Origin: Clarireedia homoeocarpa
Lineage: Eukaryota > Ascomycota > Leotiomycetes > Helotiales > Rutstroemiaceae
Reading direction: 5' to 3'
DNA length: 64,000 nt
Assembly (NCBI GenBank): GCA_001465935.1
Contig: LNKV01000007.1
Location: 248,001 to 312,000 of the forward strand
A program made the position numbers and the translations under genes. The notes beneath the pieces are model-generated. The model did not search any database. It was not told the origin of the DNA and was given only the letters and a program-made list of their open reading frames with translations. Shown here one piece after another: positions 9,094 to 21,469 of this stretch; the first letter of the stretch is position 1; each line of letters starts with the position of its first letter.

Positions 9094-12000
9094 TGTGTGC
9101 TACGGCTGCTGCGTTGAGAAAGACGGTGATGAAGGTGAGATGTCGACAATGCTCTTGCGTTAGAGAGATGATATGAACACAATTAAAACTGAAGAAGTGA
9201 GGCAACGGTTATAACCAAGCTCTTTGCGACTGATGCTGTGGATGAGAAGCTCTCCGATGGTAGGAGGGTGCCTTAATATATAAGAATTATCGGACTGTAG
9301 ATTAGCTGTTGTCCTTCATGACACTATTGATCGTTCAAAGAGGATCAAAACACTCCTAGTAATCATGCACGTCAAATGAGCCTCTTTCTATGTCGGAGAA
9401 CTCCCAAATTAGCAGCCTTAATTTGTAAACTGATCAGCACGATATATCAGCAGCAGCCTCAATGACTCGCAGGAGATTCAGCTGAGTAAGAGCCTTAGCT
9501 TCGAGGTTTTTATTTTCTAGGCAATAGTGAATTTCCATCCTTGGAGATTGATGATGGAGGTTTCGCAAGTTGAAGGAACCTGATAGTCTTCTGGCAGAAA
9601 TTACAAGCGATCCTATAGAGTGAATAGGAACAAGAATGTTAAAAGAAGATAGCATTCAAAGATGGAGCCTCTCAATTGTGAAGTTCATTCTTTTCTGATT
9701 GAGTGTCACACGAAAGGCGAGTGACTAGCTCGGCAACATGCACAAACACTGAATTCTTAACAATACCATCATAGAAGACAGCTGTAAATAATGGGAAATG
9801 ATTTTGAGTGAGCATGGGAGACTTCCAATGTAACTCTGATGCATACTGTCAGGCTCTTTGAAGTATTTAGGGCATCCTCCTGATGTCATAGAAAGCCCCA
9901 TAGCAGATTTGCTCTTCCAGTAATGGTAGATGAAGATCGAAAAACCAACTCCGATTCGTGAGAAATTCGCAAGCACTGCCAATACTTATGTGGCGTGACC
10001 TGGTAGAGAAGGATACAGTAAGCACCGACGGTGTAGGGAGTATTGTACAGTCGTATTACGGTGGTTGGTTTCACGGATATACTAATTACGTACGTACATA
10101 GAATCGTTATCACCATCTACGTCCGTAAGTATTGGCCAAACCGAGTAATATTGAGGATATACTGAAATACTCGATGGAATGTACTAGACTTACCCGATTA
10201 GGAAGTTCAACTGTTTCGCCTACTAGTGGTAGTATTTACATGGTAGCCTTTTACCTAGTAACCTATTATAGTACTAGTACTAGTGCTATTGCTAGTGCTG
10301 GTGCTAGTATAAGGCACTCTTTGAGGGGTGAAGTGAGGGAGATTCTTTCTCTAGCCTCAGAATTATCTGATTAGATTCCGGTATTTCACTAATATTAGTG
10401 GTATTTCAACTGAAACTGTATATTACCAGTGGTATGGAATGTAATACTAATTACTGGAATATATTCTCAAGAATCAATACCTCTTCCTATAGTGGGGCGT
10501 ATACAAAATACTGAAAATACTAATTCCTACACTGAGCACCAACTGAAAAGGTATTTTGGGTCGGCTTCGTTTACGAGGCACGTGTAGCGATAAGCCAATT
10601 GCGGCTGCCCGAGGCCAGGTGCCCGAGGCACATGGTATAATTCATTTCGGGCATTCCGCTTCAAAATTCCCAGCTGAGGAAGGATATCTGACACGATAAG
10701 CGGATCGAGGATAGACGCCGAAGACTGACTACACATGTCGCTTGATAGGCGCCTTCTCCGCGACCGAACAGGGAGCACTTTCAATCTGCGAGGCCGTATA
10801 TCGCGGTGGGGTTGATGCACTCGGAATAAGTACGACATGCTCTTGATTCAATCCTGACGACATACGTAAATCCCACGCGACGTCGACATAAACTCGAAAT
10901 TGTCTACGGACGTAAGTGTGGTGAATATATCCGAACCCCGAACCGGAGTCAGTCGAACTCAGAATTCCCAGAGCTGTATTGGGCTGATGGTCGGCGAGTA
11001 CGTCACCGCAATGACTCGTGCGGTGCAGTTGAGGTTGAGTGAGCACGATGGATCGAATTACGATGCTTCCTTTAGTTCCCGGTAGTTTAGTAACGCTATT
11101 GTCAATCAATCCAATTCTTTTCCGGCACAGCTGTTGCGGCGCAGCTGCTGCGGCACAGTAATTCCAGGTCCTCTCCTCTTAACATAACAACATCAACATG
11201 TATAGACGAAAGTACGTACTCACATCGCTGCCTCATTAAGGCCATTTCTAGGCATTTGTGAATGGCTAGAGCACGAACTATCCGTTCTCTGTCACTCTGC
11301 TATCCTCATTTACATGGTTTTGCGCCGGCCTTTTAGGCTGCCTTCTTGTTATACGAGAAGGATTATACTCTATACATGCATGTGAGTGGCACAAAGATAT
11401 TTCGAAATTAAAGACATCGACATTGTCAGTCAGAAGAAAAAATTCAGACCCACCGTCCCTGCCGCTTGCGGTTGATTTTTTGTATAGTCCTTGACAGATA
11501 GTATTTCCTCCGAATTCAAAGTATCAGTACAAGAGGATTATCCGCGGAGTTTCCATGTCTGATCTTCAATTTTTTCTAAAAAGCTTCGATGCGTCACGTT
11601 AGCATCGTTCAGTTACTATATCACTAGCCATACTTATCAATTACGTCGATAACCTTTCATCGATATCGTTGTGATGACACCTTGCCTGATCATGGACAGG
11701 CAATGATATCAGTCTTTACTCTGGCCCCTCTCTGCTCTCTCCTCAGATGCTCGTCCTATCTACTTTTCCCACAAGTTAGCTGTGCTCAAATAATGTTTTG
11801 CTTCGAATTTCTTACGTTTGGCTGCTACCAACCCTTACAAACATACCAAGACTCGCAAAATTAGCGCATGTCACAAACGCCAATCTCTCAGAAGGTTGGT
11901 CATGCTCTCATTCATGCAAGACTGATGTGTCTGGAGCAGAGATAGTTTATGATACGATGACAGTAGTCAGACGTTCGAACCACACAGATATGCTCTGCCA

Positions 12001-12615
12001 AGACCTCGGATCATAAACAACTGAACACCTATGTTCTCGGATCTATCTAGGTCCGCAACGCGCAATCGGAAGATACTCCGGTTGCTGTATATATCGTGAT
12101 CGTAGCCTTGTGAGCCATAGCCGCGATGGTTGGCAGGACATGATTGTAACTTCTGGATAGCGCAATCAGAGAGTGAGCGTTGAGAAGTGTGCAGTCGCTG
12201 CTCAGAATTCGGAAGATCAATAAATAGGAAAAGGTGTCAAATGTGACCAGTAAGTGTGAATGGGAAGTCGAAAAATTTTTTAGGCATAGACTTTCGGATC
12301 ACTAATCCCTGCCCATTTTATTTTTAGGGTATCAGAAGCGTAAAAATGTGCCGCAAGCGCAAAAGTGGAACCAATATAAGCAATAAATGAGCAGCGCCTC
12401 ACTACCACACTCAGCGCATCTTGGCAGTTTTTGTTGTCTTGAATGTACTTTATATTTGCGAGAACTATCTATTGAATGAAGTAGTGAACGAAAAAGAAAA
12501 TCCTTCTAAACACAGATAGATAGATGGTGACCAAAATGCTCTGCAGTTTAACATTTGAACCGAGCGACAAGTTGGCGATGACTTGCCCTCGATGCTCACC
12601 GGGTATATTATCAGC
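9094..12615. other. 3.5-kb region without a supported gene
   Basis: It contains an AT-rich, internally repetitive segment (about 10060-10540). Two overlapping minus frames at 10527-11109 (103 and 126 codons) lack recognisable motifs; one ends where the other is in mid-course, as in a decayed gene. Short ATG frames at 11682-11864 and 12524-12784 are uninformative. The last 150 bases are probably the 3' UTR of the GH16 gene. Confidence 0.4.
10060..10540. repeat. AT-rich, internally repetitive segment, possibly an eroded element
   Basis: It includes a run of degenerate CTAGTA/CTAGTG units (about 10270-10310), a perfect 14-bp palindrome CACTAATATTAGTG (10387-10400) flanked by direct copies of GGTATTTC, and repeated GGAATGTA and TACTGGTA-like words. 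A frame of 80 codons (10132-10374) starts at TTG and has a Ser/Thr/Ala tract coming from the CTAGTA units. No reverse transcriptase, transposase or LTR pair was recognised. Confidence 0.4.
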
Positions 12616-14165
12616 TCAAACAGCTCCTTTAGTAGATGAACGTCTCCCAATGGCCCGTAAAGTTTCCCATAAAGACCTTGACTTCCTCGTATCTGATCCA
12701 GGTACCTCCAAGGATGCAGGACTAGAGGCTCGACTCGTCAACGAGATCGTATGTTTGAGCGCGCTCGCTGTTACATTCAAGTAGGGTGACGAAGCAGCAT
12801 CTGGCGGACAATCTTCCTGCTGGTAAACCTTGACGGAATTGACCAACCAGAATCTATTAAAGTTAGATACTTTACATACAGGGTATAATCTGTATAAACT
12901 TACGTATCCATGAAAGCTTCTGGCCTCGCAGCGACAAATTGCTGACAAGTAAGATTCCCCCCTCTACTGCATACTGCATCACCACTCCAGGCGTTACCGG
13001 CCCAATCTCCGCAGAATGTAGTGTCAAAGACCAGGTTCTGCTTCGCGAAATGAGTATCTATATCGCAAGATGACGAGCCTTGGAAGAAGGCTTGTGGCCG
13101 GGACCAGGAATCTGGGTTCGGTTTTCCGCGATAGATGTCGTGTGGAATCGCATATCTTGGGAAGAACCATATCTTTATATGGTCGGATGTCCACTCCGTC
13201 GCGTAAACCCCACCGCCATGAGAGTTGAAGTCGTCTCCATACGTGTTCTGACCCTGTCGTGCTGTGATGCCACATCCCGCATTGTAGTTGAACTAAGATG
13301 TATTAGTTTAGAAGATGATGCGAGAATGATAACCTACGCTGACATCGCATTGGCCACTTTTCAAGGCACCGAGTTGGGCAGACGCAAGGTTTGGCATTTG
13401 ACAATTTGCTGACCTGAAGAGCCAGGATTAGCGGGCTCCAAAGTCTGCTATGAACGGCGACCTACGTATGGAGAGTCATCTCGTTATCTTTTTGTCGGTT
13501 CACACCTTCTATTATATCAATTTCTCTATAGATAATTAGCTGGACTCTACGAAAGATGTGTAGGAGAAAAATGCATACCCATTATTCGGCCAATTAGTAC
13601 CAAACATCCAGACTTTTTCAGAAATTCTAATATCAGCAACCATTGAGCCCGGTAGTTTCACGTGTATTACTCACAAGCTGGCCATGTTCCACATACGGAG
13701 CCCGGCATGTGTTCAATATCTGCGATGAACAATCCATGTGTCCACGATTTCTTGCTTGTGATGCGCAAACTATTTCTACCAGGACCTGCAGGATCGAGAA
13801 CATTCGTATGATCAACGCCCATGTAGGCCGGTCCATAACCATTTTTGCCCAGTATTCCAGCACTCGAAGCATCATCTTCATTAAGGTACCTGGAGAAATA
13901 CATCAGTACCAATGATATGATATGTAGCGTTGGACCAACTCACGTGACAAACCCATGCGTTGGATCAGAATTCTGAAGACGAAATCAGTATTAAAAGTTG
14001 TTCCGGAAAACATCGAGTTTCGGTATCAGATGTACCTACAGTAAAGAAGTCCCACCCGTTGAAAAATTCCGGTCCTTCGTACTTGGTATCGAGGTTATAT
14101 GTCTGGAATGCATGGCTGGTGAAGAGTAGTAAGGAAAACGGACACAACAGGAGAAAAGATACCAT
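12616..14165 (-). CDS. Secreted GH16 endo-beta-glucanase (laminarinase / mixed-linkage type)
   Basis: Eight exons: 14040-14165, 13944-13972, 13675-13889, 13579-13612, 13466-13525, 13338-13413, 12904-13292, 12616-12853. They give 388 residues. The N-terminus (MVSFLLLCPFSLLLFTSHAF) is a strong signal peptide. GH16 hallmarks in order: GWDFFT, YMGVDHTNVLDPAGPGRNS, HGLFIADIEHMPGSVCGTWPAFW, and the catalytic GEIDIIEG, with nucleophile about E136 and acid/base about E141. The C-terminal domain keeps GCGI, WTSDHIKIWFFPR and paired Cys. The last exon adds a Ser/Thr/Arg-rich tail without a clear GPI signal. Expected role: cleavage of beta-1,3(4)-glucan outside the cell. All seven introns are short (46-82 nt) and in-frame joins are exact, so the model is well supported. 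Substrate preference cannot be told from sequence. Confidence 0.92.
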
Positions 14166-16247
14166 GTCTACCAGATATATTCATACAAGCGGAAATAACA
14201 AGAGGATATAGAAGACGAAAAGATATTGGCATTAACATAAAGGTATACACTTATATCTCATTTTCTACCCGCCACTACTTGGGATTTAGTAGCAGGACAC
14301 CACTCATTATCACATTCCACGGCGAGGTTTGACACCGAACCCCAGTATATTCAGCTATGCCCCTGGGAATAATTACACAGGTACAGCAATTTAAAGTGAC
14401 TATTAATATTTGTACTTTCATTGTCTCAGACACAGTACTGAGATAGTTCGGTGGAGAGATAATTTGTGTGGAGCCCTAAGAAGTCTTTCGTAATGCGGCA
14501 ACATACGGGAGGAGCCAAGGGTCAAATTAAACCCGAAAGCTTGAAAAGGGGTTTTGTACTTTCAGCCTTGCGGAAGTCAAATTAGGCTTTTCGTTCCTAT
14601 TTGAGGAGTATCACAACGGTCAATAGTTTGGAAGAGCGTCGGCCCGGACTCCTGGCTGTCCCTGAGCTACAATAATCGGCGGATACGCACAACTAACTGT
14701 AGATAGCAGATGCAATAATTTGACCGGAAGCTTTCACTACTTCCATTGCGCAACCCTCGGATGTTAAAGGGATCCAAACTGCGATGACTTGTCGGCAGTT
14801 CTGCGATAATGGGGGCCGGCTTCTACCTTCCCCCCTGAACAAAGGTTAAATTTCTAGGTGACAAGACGAAGGAAAAAAATAACCTTTGTTATGGTAAGGG
14901 AGAGTACTACTGTAATAATTAACCTTATAAAAAGGCCAAAGTACCACTATTCGGCAGCTCCTATTGGTCCATTAAGATTTGCAGTAATATAACTTTTGTA
15001 TGCTTGCAAATTATACTTTTTTGAAAGAGCGACAGCAAATTACCCTCTAAGCAGAGCGGGAGACCTAAAGCGACGACCTGCGACAGCTCCTCGTGGTAGA
15101 TTGCAGTAGAACTGTTGCGGCGCAAAGCGCCTAAGTGCTCGATGAGTGCCATGGCATGTGAAAGAGCTCGAGTATCGCGAGTGATAGCACCTGTGTCCGG
15201 CATTTGGCTTGAGCCTACGAACAATCGCTATCGTGTGAATAATCTCATCACTCTTCTATGAAGAGCGATTTTGGGGTTGGATGAATAAAGAAAAGGGAAC
15301 AGAACCAGAACGCCATGCTTTCCCTTCCTAGTCTAGCGTTCATGTGGTCCGTGTTATGTTACAGTGCCTCTCTCCCCCTCGCTATCGCCCTGCATTCTCC
15401 CTTCTTTGTTCATAATCATTCTGTGCACAAACGAGTACAAAAACAAAGTACAGTACATGAGGCCTTTGTTGAGTGTTAAAACTCAATCTATTCATCCTCG
15501 CTCAAGATCATCGATAGATTTCTTCCCGTCTTCTTGCTCTCTCCTTGCTCCCACAACCCCATATTTTAAATCTCCATCCATTTGCCCCAGCATCTTCCAT
15601 GTATCTTACGAAAAGTTTAAGAGATTCTATGCCAGGCAGTGCTCAAGTGGAGTCTCGACCACTACTGCAGCGGTCTATTTTGCTATCGTCATGTATGCTT
15701 TTGTGTTACCCGAGACTCAAAACTGGACCGGACTAAGATATCTGTTGGATGACTACGCACGCCATACTTACGAAGTATATCGTGTATGATGATCATATTT
15801 TTGATATTGGGATGAAAGATACCTCAAGTAGATGCCGTTCGCTAGTGTCGTCTAATGAATGCATGCTGGAATCCCTACTATGGTGTGGGAAATTCTTTGC
15901 AGTTCATAGAAGTTTAAATACTAATTTCGGATTTATTAATAGAAACGTATGTGCGTTCCCAAAGTGATTATATACGACGCACACTACACATACAAGACAG
16001 GATCATGCGAAGTAATCCAAACCGAAAGCCCCTCCAAAAATCTCAATCTTTTTGAAGCATTTGAACACGGCGCGTAGTTCCCAGAGGTCTCAATCTAAAT
16101 ACAGCATTCCATCGAATATCTACTCCTCGTTTGCCGGTACTAGCATGAGTTGTTGTTGTGTCTTTAACACTCAGTGGAGTCCTGAAAAGAAACCTCCAGC
16201 CCTCATCCAGTACCCGAGGAGATTGCGTGAAGTTCCACGCTTGCTCA
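14166..16247. other. Intergenic, 2.1 kb
   Basis: The GH16 promoter side, then spacer. A plus frame at 15364-15789 contains an ATG-led 110-codon part without motif or splice support. A minus frame at 14961-15224 is equally uninformative. Nothing else recognised. Confidence 0.45.
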
Positions 16248-17333
16248 TCATGACTTTTTCCATTCCAACTTGACCGGATTCTCGGGTGTCCATTCTTTAC
16301 TCTTCACGAAATACCAGGTACCCTCCGTGGCGTGTTCATAGGAAGGCCTTATCTCTGAAGCGTGTCCCAACCCCGGATAATACATTTTATTATGGACGAT
16401 TTTGAGATGGGTATAATAAGTCGTGTATAGGCACCAACCCCGCTCTTCCAGCCTTTCCAGCAATCTCAAGACGAATAATTTCCTCTGCTGCCATATCGTC
16501 TTTCCGCTTAGGCGATTGATTGGCTTAAGCTGAAATTGGTAAATGGAGTGCTGCACATCGATCATTTTGTCGCCGCCGGTATCACGATGATGCCTGAGTT
16601 TGCTGCGCTCCCGAACGAGCTCCATTTCCCGAAGAGTGAGCTTCATGGTATTGAGAAGTTCGTCCGATCCACCAATAACCTCAAGGTATTCACCATCTTT
16701 AAGAGAGACGCCCAGCCAATAACAGTCAGGAAATCGGCGGTCTGATTTGCGGACAGTTAGACCATCCTCGCAATTCAAAATCGAGGGGAAGGACTGAGCG
16801 ATCCAACCTTGCGAAGCTAGGTATGCGAGAATGTTTCTCATGAGAACTCGAACTGGCATGTCCCCTTTGCGTCTGAAGTGCCGTTTGAACATAGTAACAC
16901 CATTTTCTCCAAATTCCTTCTTGACACCTCGCGCCCAGCTCTCATTGAGCATGTCTCGAATACCATTGATAATGAGTGGAGGTAGCGAGAATGTGGTGAT
17001 GGGAGTACTGCTTGAGTCGTTGACGTATATGCTTGCCCAAGGTGCGGAAGATCCGAGGGTTTCTACTTCCATTGTATATTGCGAACATTTTCTCATGCTG
17101 TCAGAATCCCTAGTTTTGTTCTCCTTGCAATCGGGATCCAGAAGAGGTAGTGGCGCGTGGATAGTTGGGTCTGCGTCTTCGTCCGAGTCATCAGTAACCC
17201 AGCCATCTGGATTTTTAGCCTTATCTGGATTTCTTTGGTGAGCATTCCTGAAGCGGACAAGCGGCTTGATGTCTTTTTCTAGAAATCGATGGTACTTCGA
17301 GCCTTTGGCGCTCCTTTCAAGTGCTGAAGCCAT
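16248..17333 (-). CDS. Hypothetical single-exon protein, 361 residues
   Basis: An uninterrupted ATG-to-stop frame (ATG 17331-17333, stop 16248-16250). The N-terminal 70 residues are basic and then acidic (a DDSDEDAD cluster near residue 50), suggesting a disordered, possibly nuclear head. The middle and C-terminal parts look folded, with aromatic-rich segments (SQGWIAQSFPSIL, CYWLGVSLKDGEYLEVIGG, WCLYTTYYTHLK) and many Arg/Lys. No signal peptide or transmembrane helix. No catalytic motif recognised; I do not know the family. Codon use and length make it clearly coding. It is followed on the same strand, 446 bp upstream, by another uncharacterised gene. Confidence 0.75.
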   Translation of the reverse strand: MASALERSAKGSKYHRFLEKDIKPLVRFRNAHQRNPDKAKNPDGWVTDDSDEDADPTIHAPLPLLDPDCKENKTRDSDSMRKCSQYTMEVETLGSSAPWASIYVNDSSSTPITTFSLPPLIINGIRDMLNESWARGVKKEFGENGVTMFKRHFRRKGDMPVRVLMRNILAYLASQGWIAQSFPSILNCEDGLTVRKSDRRFPDCYWLGVSLKDGEYLEVIGGSDELLNTMKLTLREMELVRERSKLRHHRDTGGDKMIDVQHSIYQFQLKPINRLSGKTIWQQRKLFVLRLLERLEERGWCLYTTYYTHLKIVHNKMYYPGLGHASEIRPSYEHATEGTWYFVKSKEWTPENPVKLEWKKS

Positions 17334-17779
17334 TATAACCTAAAGCTAGAAATAGTGTGTGATGTATTGCAATTAGCGTGTGGTTTTCGGATAGCAGATA
17401 TGCGGTATCGATCTTAGGAATAGGGCTGTAGGAAATAATGATACTGTTTATGAATCAAGAAACGAAAGTATTGCTGTGTGAATGGGATTCCGATGGGTAA
17501 AAACAAGAGGTGCTCGTGTATCTGCGGTGGTTGAAGAAGGCGCGTTCACGACCTCTGTCCGCCTTCTTCATAGGACAATTCCACCCCCAACCATCCTTCC
17601 CAACGGATTAAAATTTGAAACTAATTTGAATACTCTGTAGAAATAGATGCTTCGTGTCCCAAAAATATTGCACACGCAGGGAAAGATAAGTCTTATTGTT
17701 CCAGGACGAATGATACTGTTCGGTTTAAATTTTAGTTGCTTGTTTCCATCTCTCCCGGAGAGAGCATACCAGCTCAAAG
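17334..17779. other. Spacer between two minus-strand hypothetical genes
   Basis: Probable promoter of the 361-residue gene and 3' UTR of the next. No motif recognised. Confidence 0.4.
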
Positions 17780-18181
17780 TTACAAGCCGTGGCTACCATA
17801 AGGACGAGGTGTTCTCGGTAGAAACTCTGGTGCAATCCCATCCGATGAATCTTCTCTAACCTTCTGTTTCTTGTCGTCACCTTGTGCTTTCCCGTCCACT
17901 AATTCGTGTTTGATTTCCTCCCAAGATCCATCGCTCTTCAGATCTTCTGCTGTCCCCGAGTTACCTTGACTGCTAGAGCGCTCGGAGTGAGTCGCCTCTG
18001 ATTCAAGCGCAACTTCGCTGCCGAATTCAGCCTTCATGCTATCAGGTGTTGAAGGGGTAGACCTGTCCGTCTTGGCTCGGTCGGATTCTGCATGGTGGGT
18101 TTGTCTTGTCTTTTCGTCTGCAGATGGCACACTGGTGGTTTCTGCAAATGCCGTAGGGGTGAGAGTACTTTCTGAAGACAT
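17780..18181 (-). CDS. Hypothetical disordered acidic protein, 133 residues
   Basis: ATG at 18179-18181, stop at 17780-17782, no intron. The whole protein is low in hydrophobics and rich in Ser, Thr, Glu, Asp and Lys, so it is probably intrinsically disordered. There is one short amphipathic stretch (GSWEEIKHELVDGKA, about residues 85-99) and a Pro/Arg/Gly-rich tail. A single continuous frame of this composition with an ATG is a reasonable gene call, but no homologous family is recognised. Confidence 0.5.
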   Translation of the reverse strand: MSSESTLTPTAFAETTSVPSADEKTRQTHHAESDRAKTDRSTPSTPDSMKAEFGSEVALESEATHSERSSSQGNSGTAEDLKSDGSWEEIKHELVDGKAQGDDKKQKVREDSSDGIAPEFLPRTPRPYGSHGL

Positions 18182-18314
18182 ACTATCAAATATCTAGCTT
18201 TTCAGGCGACGAAATAGGAACGTTGTGTTGCTGAAGTTGATAGCGTAGGTTCCACAGAACAAAGAGTGAACGTCGACTGACATGATGCGTTATATGCTGG
18301 GAAAGCAGAACAAA

Positions 18315-18364
18315 GAAAGTTGAGAAAGGGTCGGTCGAAGAAAGTCGAGAAATGGTCGGTCAAA
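18315..18364. repeat. 25-bp unit in two tandem copies
   Basis: GAAAGTTGAGAAAGGG... followed by GAAAGTCGAGAAATGG..., each 25 bp and differing at three or four positions. Confidence 0.8.
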
Positions 18365-19912
18365 GAAACGCTTAGTCTCGGGTACGAAAGTTTGAGCTCG
18401 ACTTCGCATTTGACATGTACCATCGCGCCAGTAACGTGCTTCAATTATACCGCAAACGCGACTTTACAATTTTAACTAAGTTTCAAATTGTATGATTTTC
18501 TGCAGACTCGTGCCAAACTTAGACATCAACTGTTGGTGGAGTTGGTCTGATGTTACAACTTGAGGCACAGCATCAGACGAGCTCCCAAGTGGTTGATGTA
18601 CAACCTCCGGTTCGCTCGCACCCCACTTCCTGTGGCTCATAATCATTGTACTGGCGGCGATAAGTTCTGTAGCCTTGAGAATATGTTATGCAAGACGGCT
18701 CATTTGGATGTGGTGGAGAGACCGAAAGAGATATCGGGAGGTGGTAGTCTGGATAATATGAGTCGGGACATTTCAACGGAGAGAGATGGTCGAAGAACTA
18801 GTACGGAGATCTCGCCATGTCGAGATATCTGGAGCAATTTGAGCGTGGATGAATTGGTACAGCGATAACAACTAGGAGGATAGTTTGGACCGAAAGCCTC
18901 CGAATGAATGGAAATGACGGTTTGATACCCAATATATCAATCGAGATTCTCGGGATAGTGATTTACCTGTCTCCCACAGTGAGGAGCTGCATCCAGCCTG
19001 TATTCACTTCTAAGCGGTAGTGAATCATAGCAAACTATTCACTGCCTGCCTTTGCTCGTGCTAGTCTCGCATCGCCCCGCCACATTCAAAAGCTATAAAA
19101 TCCTCCTACATGTATCTCCCATCTCTTTCGAGAATAGAACATCCCTAGCAGCATCGTTCGCCGTTTCACTGTCTACAGCATCCGCGAAGAGAACTCAATA
19201 CCACATTCCACAAGCCCAGATGGACTTTGGTCTCCTTCTGGGATAAAAGTGCTTCGTTGTTGCACTTTTGTATTCTCCGGTAGATTCTTTGTAAGAAATA
19301 GACATATGAGTTCGGACCTATATGACTGAATAGGACTGAGTCGACGATATCGAGTAGGTTACAGTTACCATAGAACTGAAAAGCACCAGTATCAACGTTC
19401 AAAAAAAACAATACCAGCACGTATTTTCTGTCGTATCGTTTGCAACAGAAGATCATGTTCTGGACTATTGACGCCTCAACTGCTTGCGGTGCCTGACACC
19501 TAGCTGACACGTGATTGTTTTTCTGCTCTTGTTATTTTCCAGTTTGATAGGTGTTCCAGCATAGACACATAGACGAATGCGTTTTTGACACGCAGAGCAA
19601 GGCTGCTCTCGGCAGCATTTGATCTTTTGGCTACGACAAAATCCGCAAGCTTGCCCAATTCAAATTCTAGATCTTGTTGCTGACTAGAGACTTGGAGAAC
19701 ACGGAGAACGGAGAATCTGATGGCGGTTCTCTTGAAGTATCCTATCCAGCGGCGTCGTCCGTGGTTATTGTTTTTATGAACGCTGGAAGGTAAAATGGGT
19801 GGATAGCATTGTCACCCGTCTACTATTCGGTGCATGGGTGAGCACCAATCTTCATCTTTTTCTGCTTCAATGCCTAAGACACCAAGGCTAGAAGTGATCT
19901 TGACAGAGCTTT

Positions 19913-19960
19913 AGGCATCAAGGCATCAAGACATCGAGGCATCAAGGCATCGAGGCATCA
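19913..19960 (+). repeat. 8-bp minisatellite, six copies
   Basis: Unit AGGCATCA repeated six times with point variants (AGACATCG, AGGCATCG). Confidence 0.9.
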
Positions 19961-20708
19961 ACGAGTCAGGTAGTTGTTGTGCGATCACTTCCGTATAAAG
20001 TAAGCTAACCTTAAAAAGTACCGAAAAGGTCGTGTGCTCATCTTCCGCATTTGCCGAAGTTGGTGTACTGGAAGCACTCTTGATATGCTTAACTTGTGTG
20101 GTTCGGGGTTTTGCTTTCAAATCATGGTTGAAGGTGCAGTAGCTGACTGTAGTGCTAGAACTAGGTCCGATCGCCGGCCCCTCGCGTCATAATGTCTTAC
20201 CGACGTACAATGGTTCGACACGGTCAGACAGGCGAGCTGGTATACGAGCTGGTATACTTCCAACATGAGTTGAGGAGATGTGAGGCCGGGGAAGTATGCC
20301 TCGCACTTTACTTGTGCCGCTCTTGAAAGCGTTCTTAGAAACAAAGCAGTCCTGTATGAAGAGTGAAGAGAACGACTGCACTGCTCCACAACATCTTGCA
20401 TGTCTCAGCGTGGCTTTCCGGCTAAATTTGTGATGATGCAAGGCGATAAGATAGGGGGGAAAGCCTATCTGCTATCCAACACATCATGACACGGGGGCAG
20501 GAAAAGCTACATGGTACTATGTAGTTAGATGGAGGAGAACTGAGGACCATGTATGCATGTATGAGAACTGAGTACCATGTATGCCTGTGTGAACGTATGA
20601 GAAAGGAAACTCCGGGAAACATCCGCCTGGGGAAAACGTATTGGTGATTCAGTCAGCTGTACCCACCTCCCACCAGGGCAAGTTCCTATGCAGCTACTTG
20701 GTATCATG

Positions 20709-20763
20709 GTTCCAGTTCCGGTTCCAGTTCCAGTTCCAGTTCCAGATCCAGCTCCAGCTCCAG
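20709..20763 (+). repeat. GTTCCA hexanucleotide repeat
   Basis: GTTCCA/GTTCCG units grading into GATCCA and GCTCCA units. Confidence 0.9.
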
Positions 20764-21400
20764 ACAGTACCTGCTCTGGGGAAAGATTCATCTTGAGCAG
20801 GACACCGAACACGTGGTAGCATACGTAGTCTGCTTCTGCTCAGACTTACTAAGATGCATGCAGTCGAGGTCTAAACCCACGTCGCGATGAGGGGAGCAGG
20901 GCGAGGTAGGATTAGAAAAATGATGAGGCTGGCCAAACGTGCATGTTCCTAATCCCCATCCCCCAATCGGGTCCTTGCTCCTTTGCTGCCCGCGCCATAC
21001 AGCCACTGGCAACGCACAAAGAACTAATCACCGTTACTGCAAGATTTGCACCTTATCACGCAGAGCCTGATCCTTCATAATTGTACCTTACTTGACTAGC
21101 TAGTGCCGAGCGGGCCTTGTGGAAGCAGATGGTGATTGATATGGATATGGCACGCGATAGGTTCGAAGTATCGTTACCAAAGACTGTAGTACCAATACCA
21201 AGTAAATGGCTGCTTATGACCGACATATCCGTTCATTCTTACATCTCACATATCTGTACATAAGATTTTGAAACTTCATCCTCACCAATTCACGTCCCCA
21301 TCTTTGTCCTTAAACCTGATTCCCCAAACAAAGCATCACGCCATTACGGAATTGGGAAAGCAAGCAAGTCTCGTCTCCATCAAGCAACTCACTGACCCGC

Positions 21401-21469
21401 CACTCACTCACTCGCCCACTCACCCCCTCACCCACTCACCCACTCACCCACTCACCCACTCACCCACTC
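21401..21469 (+). repeat. CACCCACT 8-bp minisatellite
   Basis: Irregular ACTC copies followed by about six regular CACCCACT units. Confidence 0.9.

Noticed and set aside
15364..15789. Plus-strand hypothetical gene
   Set aside because: Non-ATG opening and no motif; the ATG-led part (110 codons) has composition indistinguishable from spacer.
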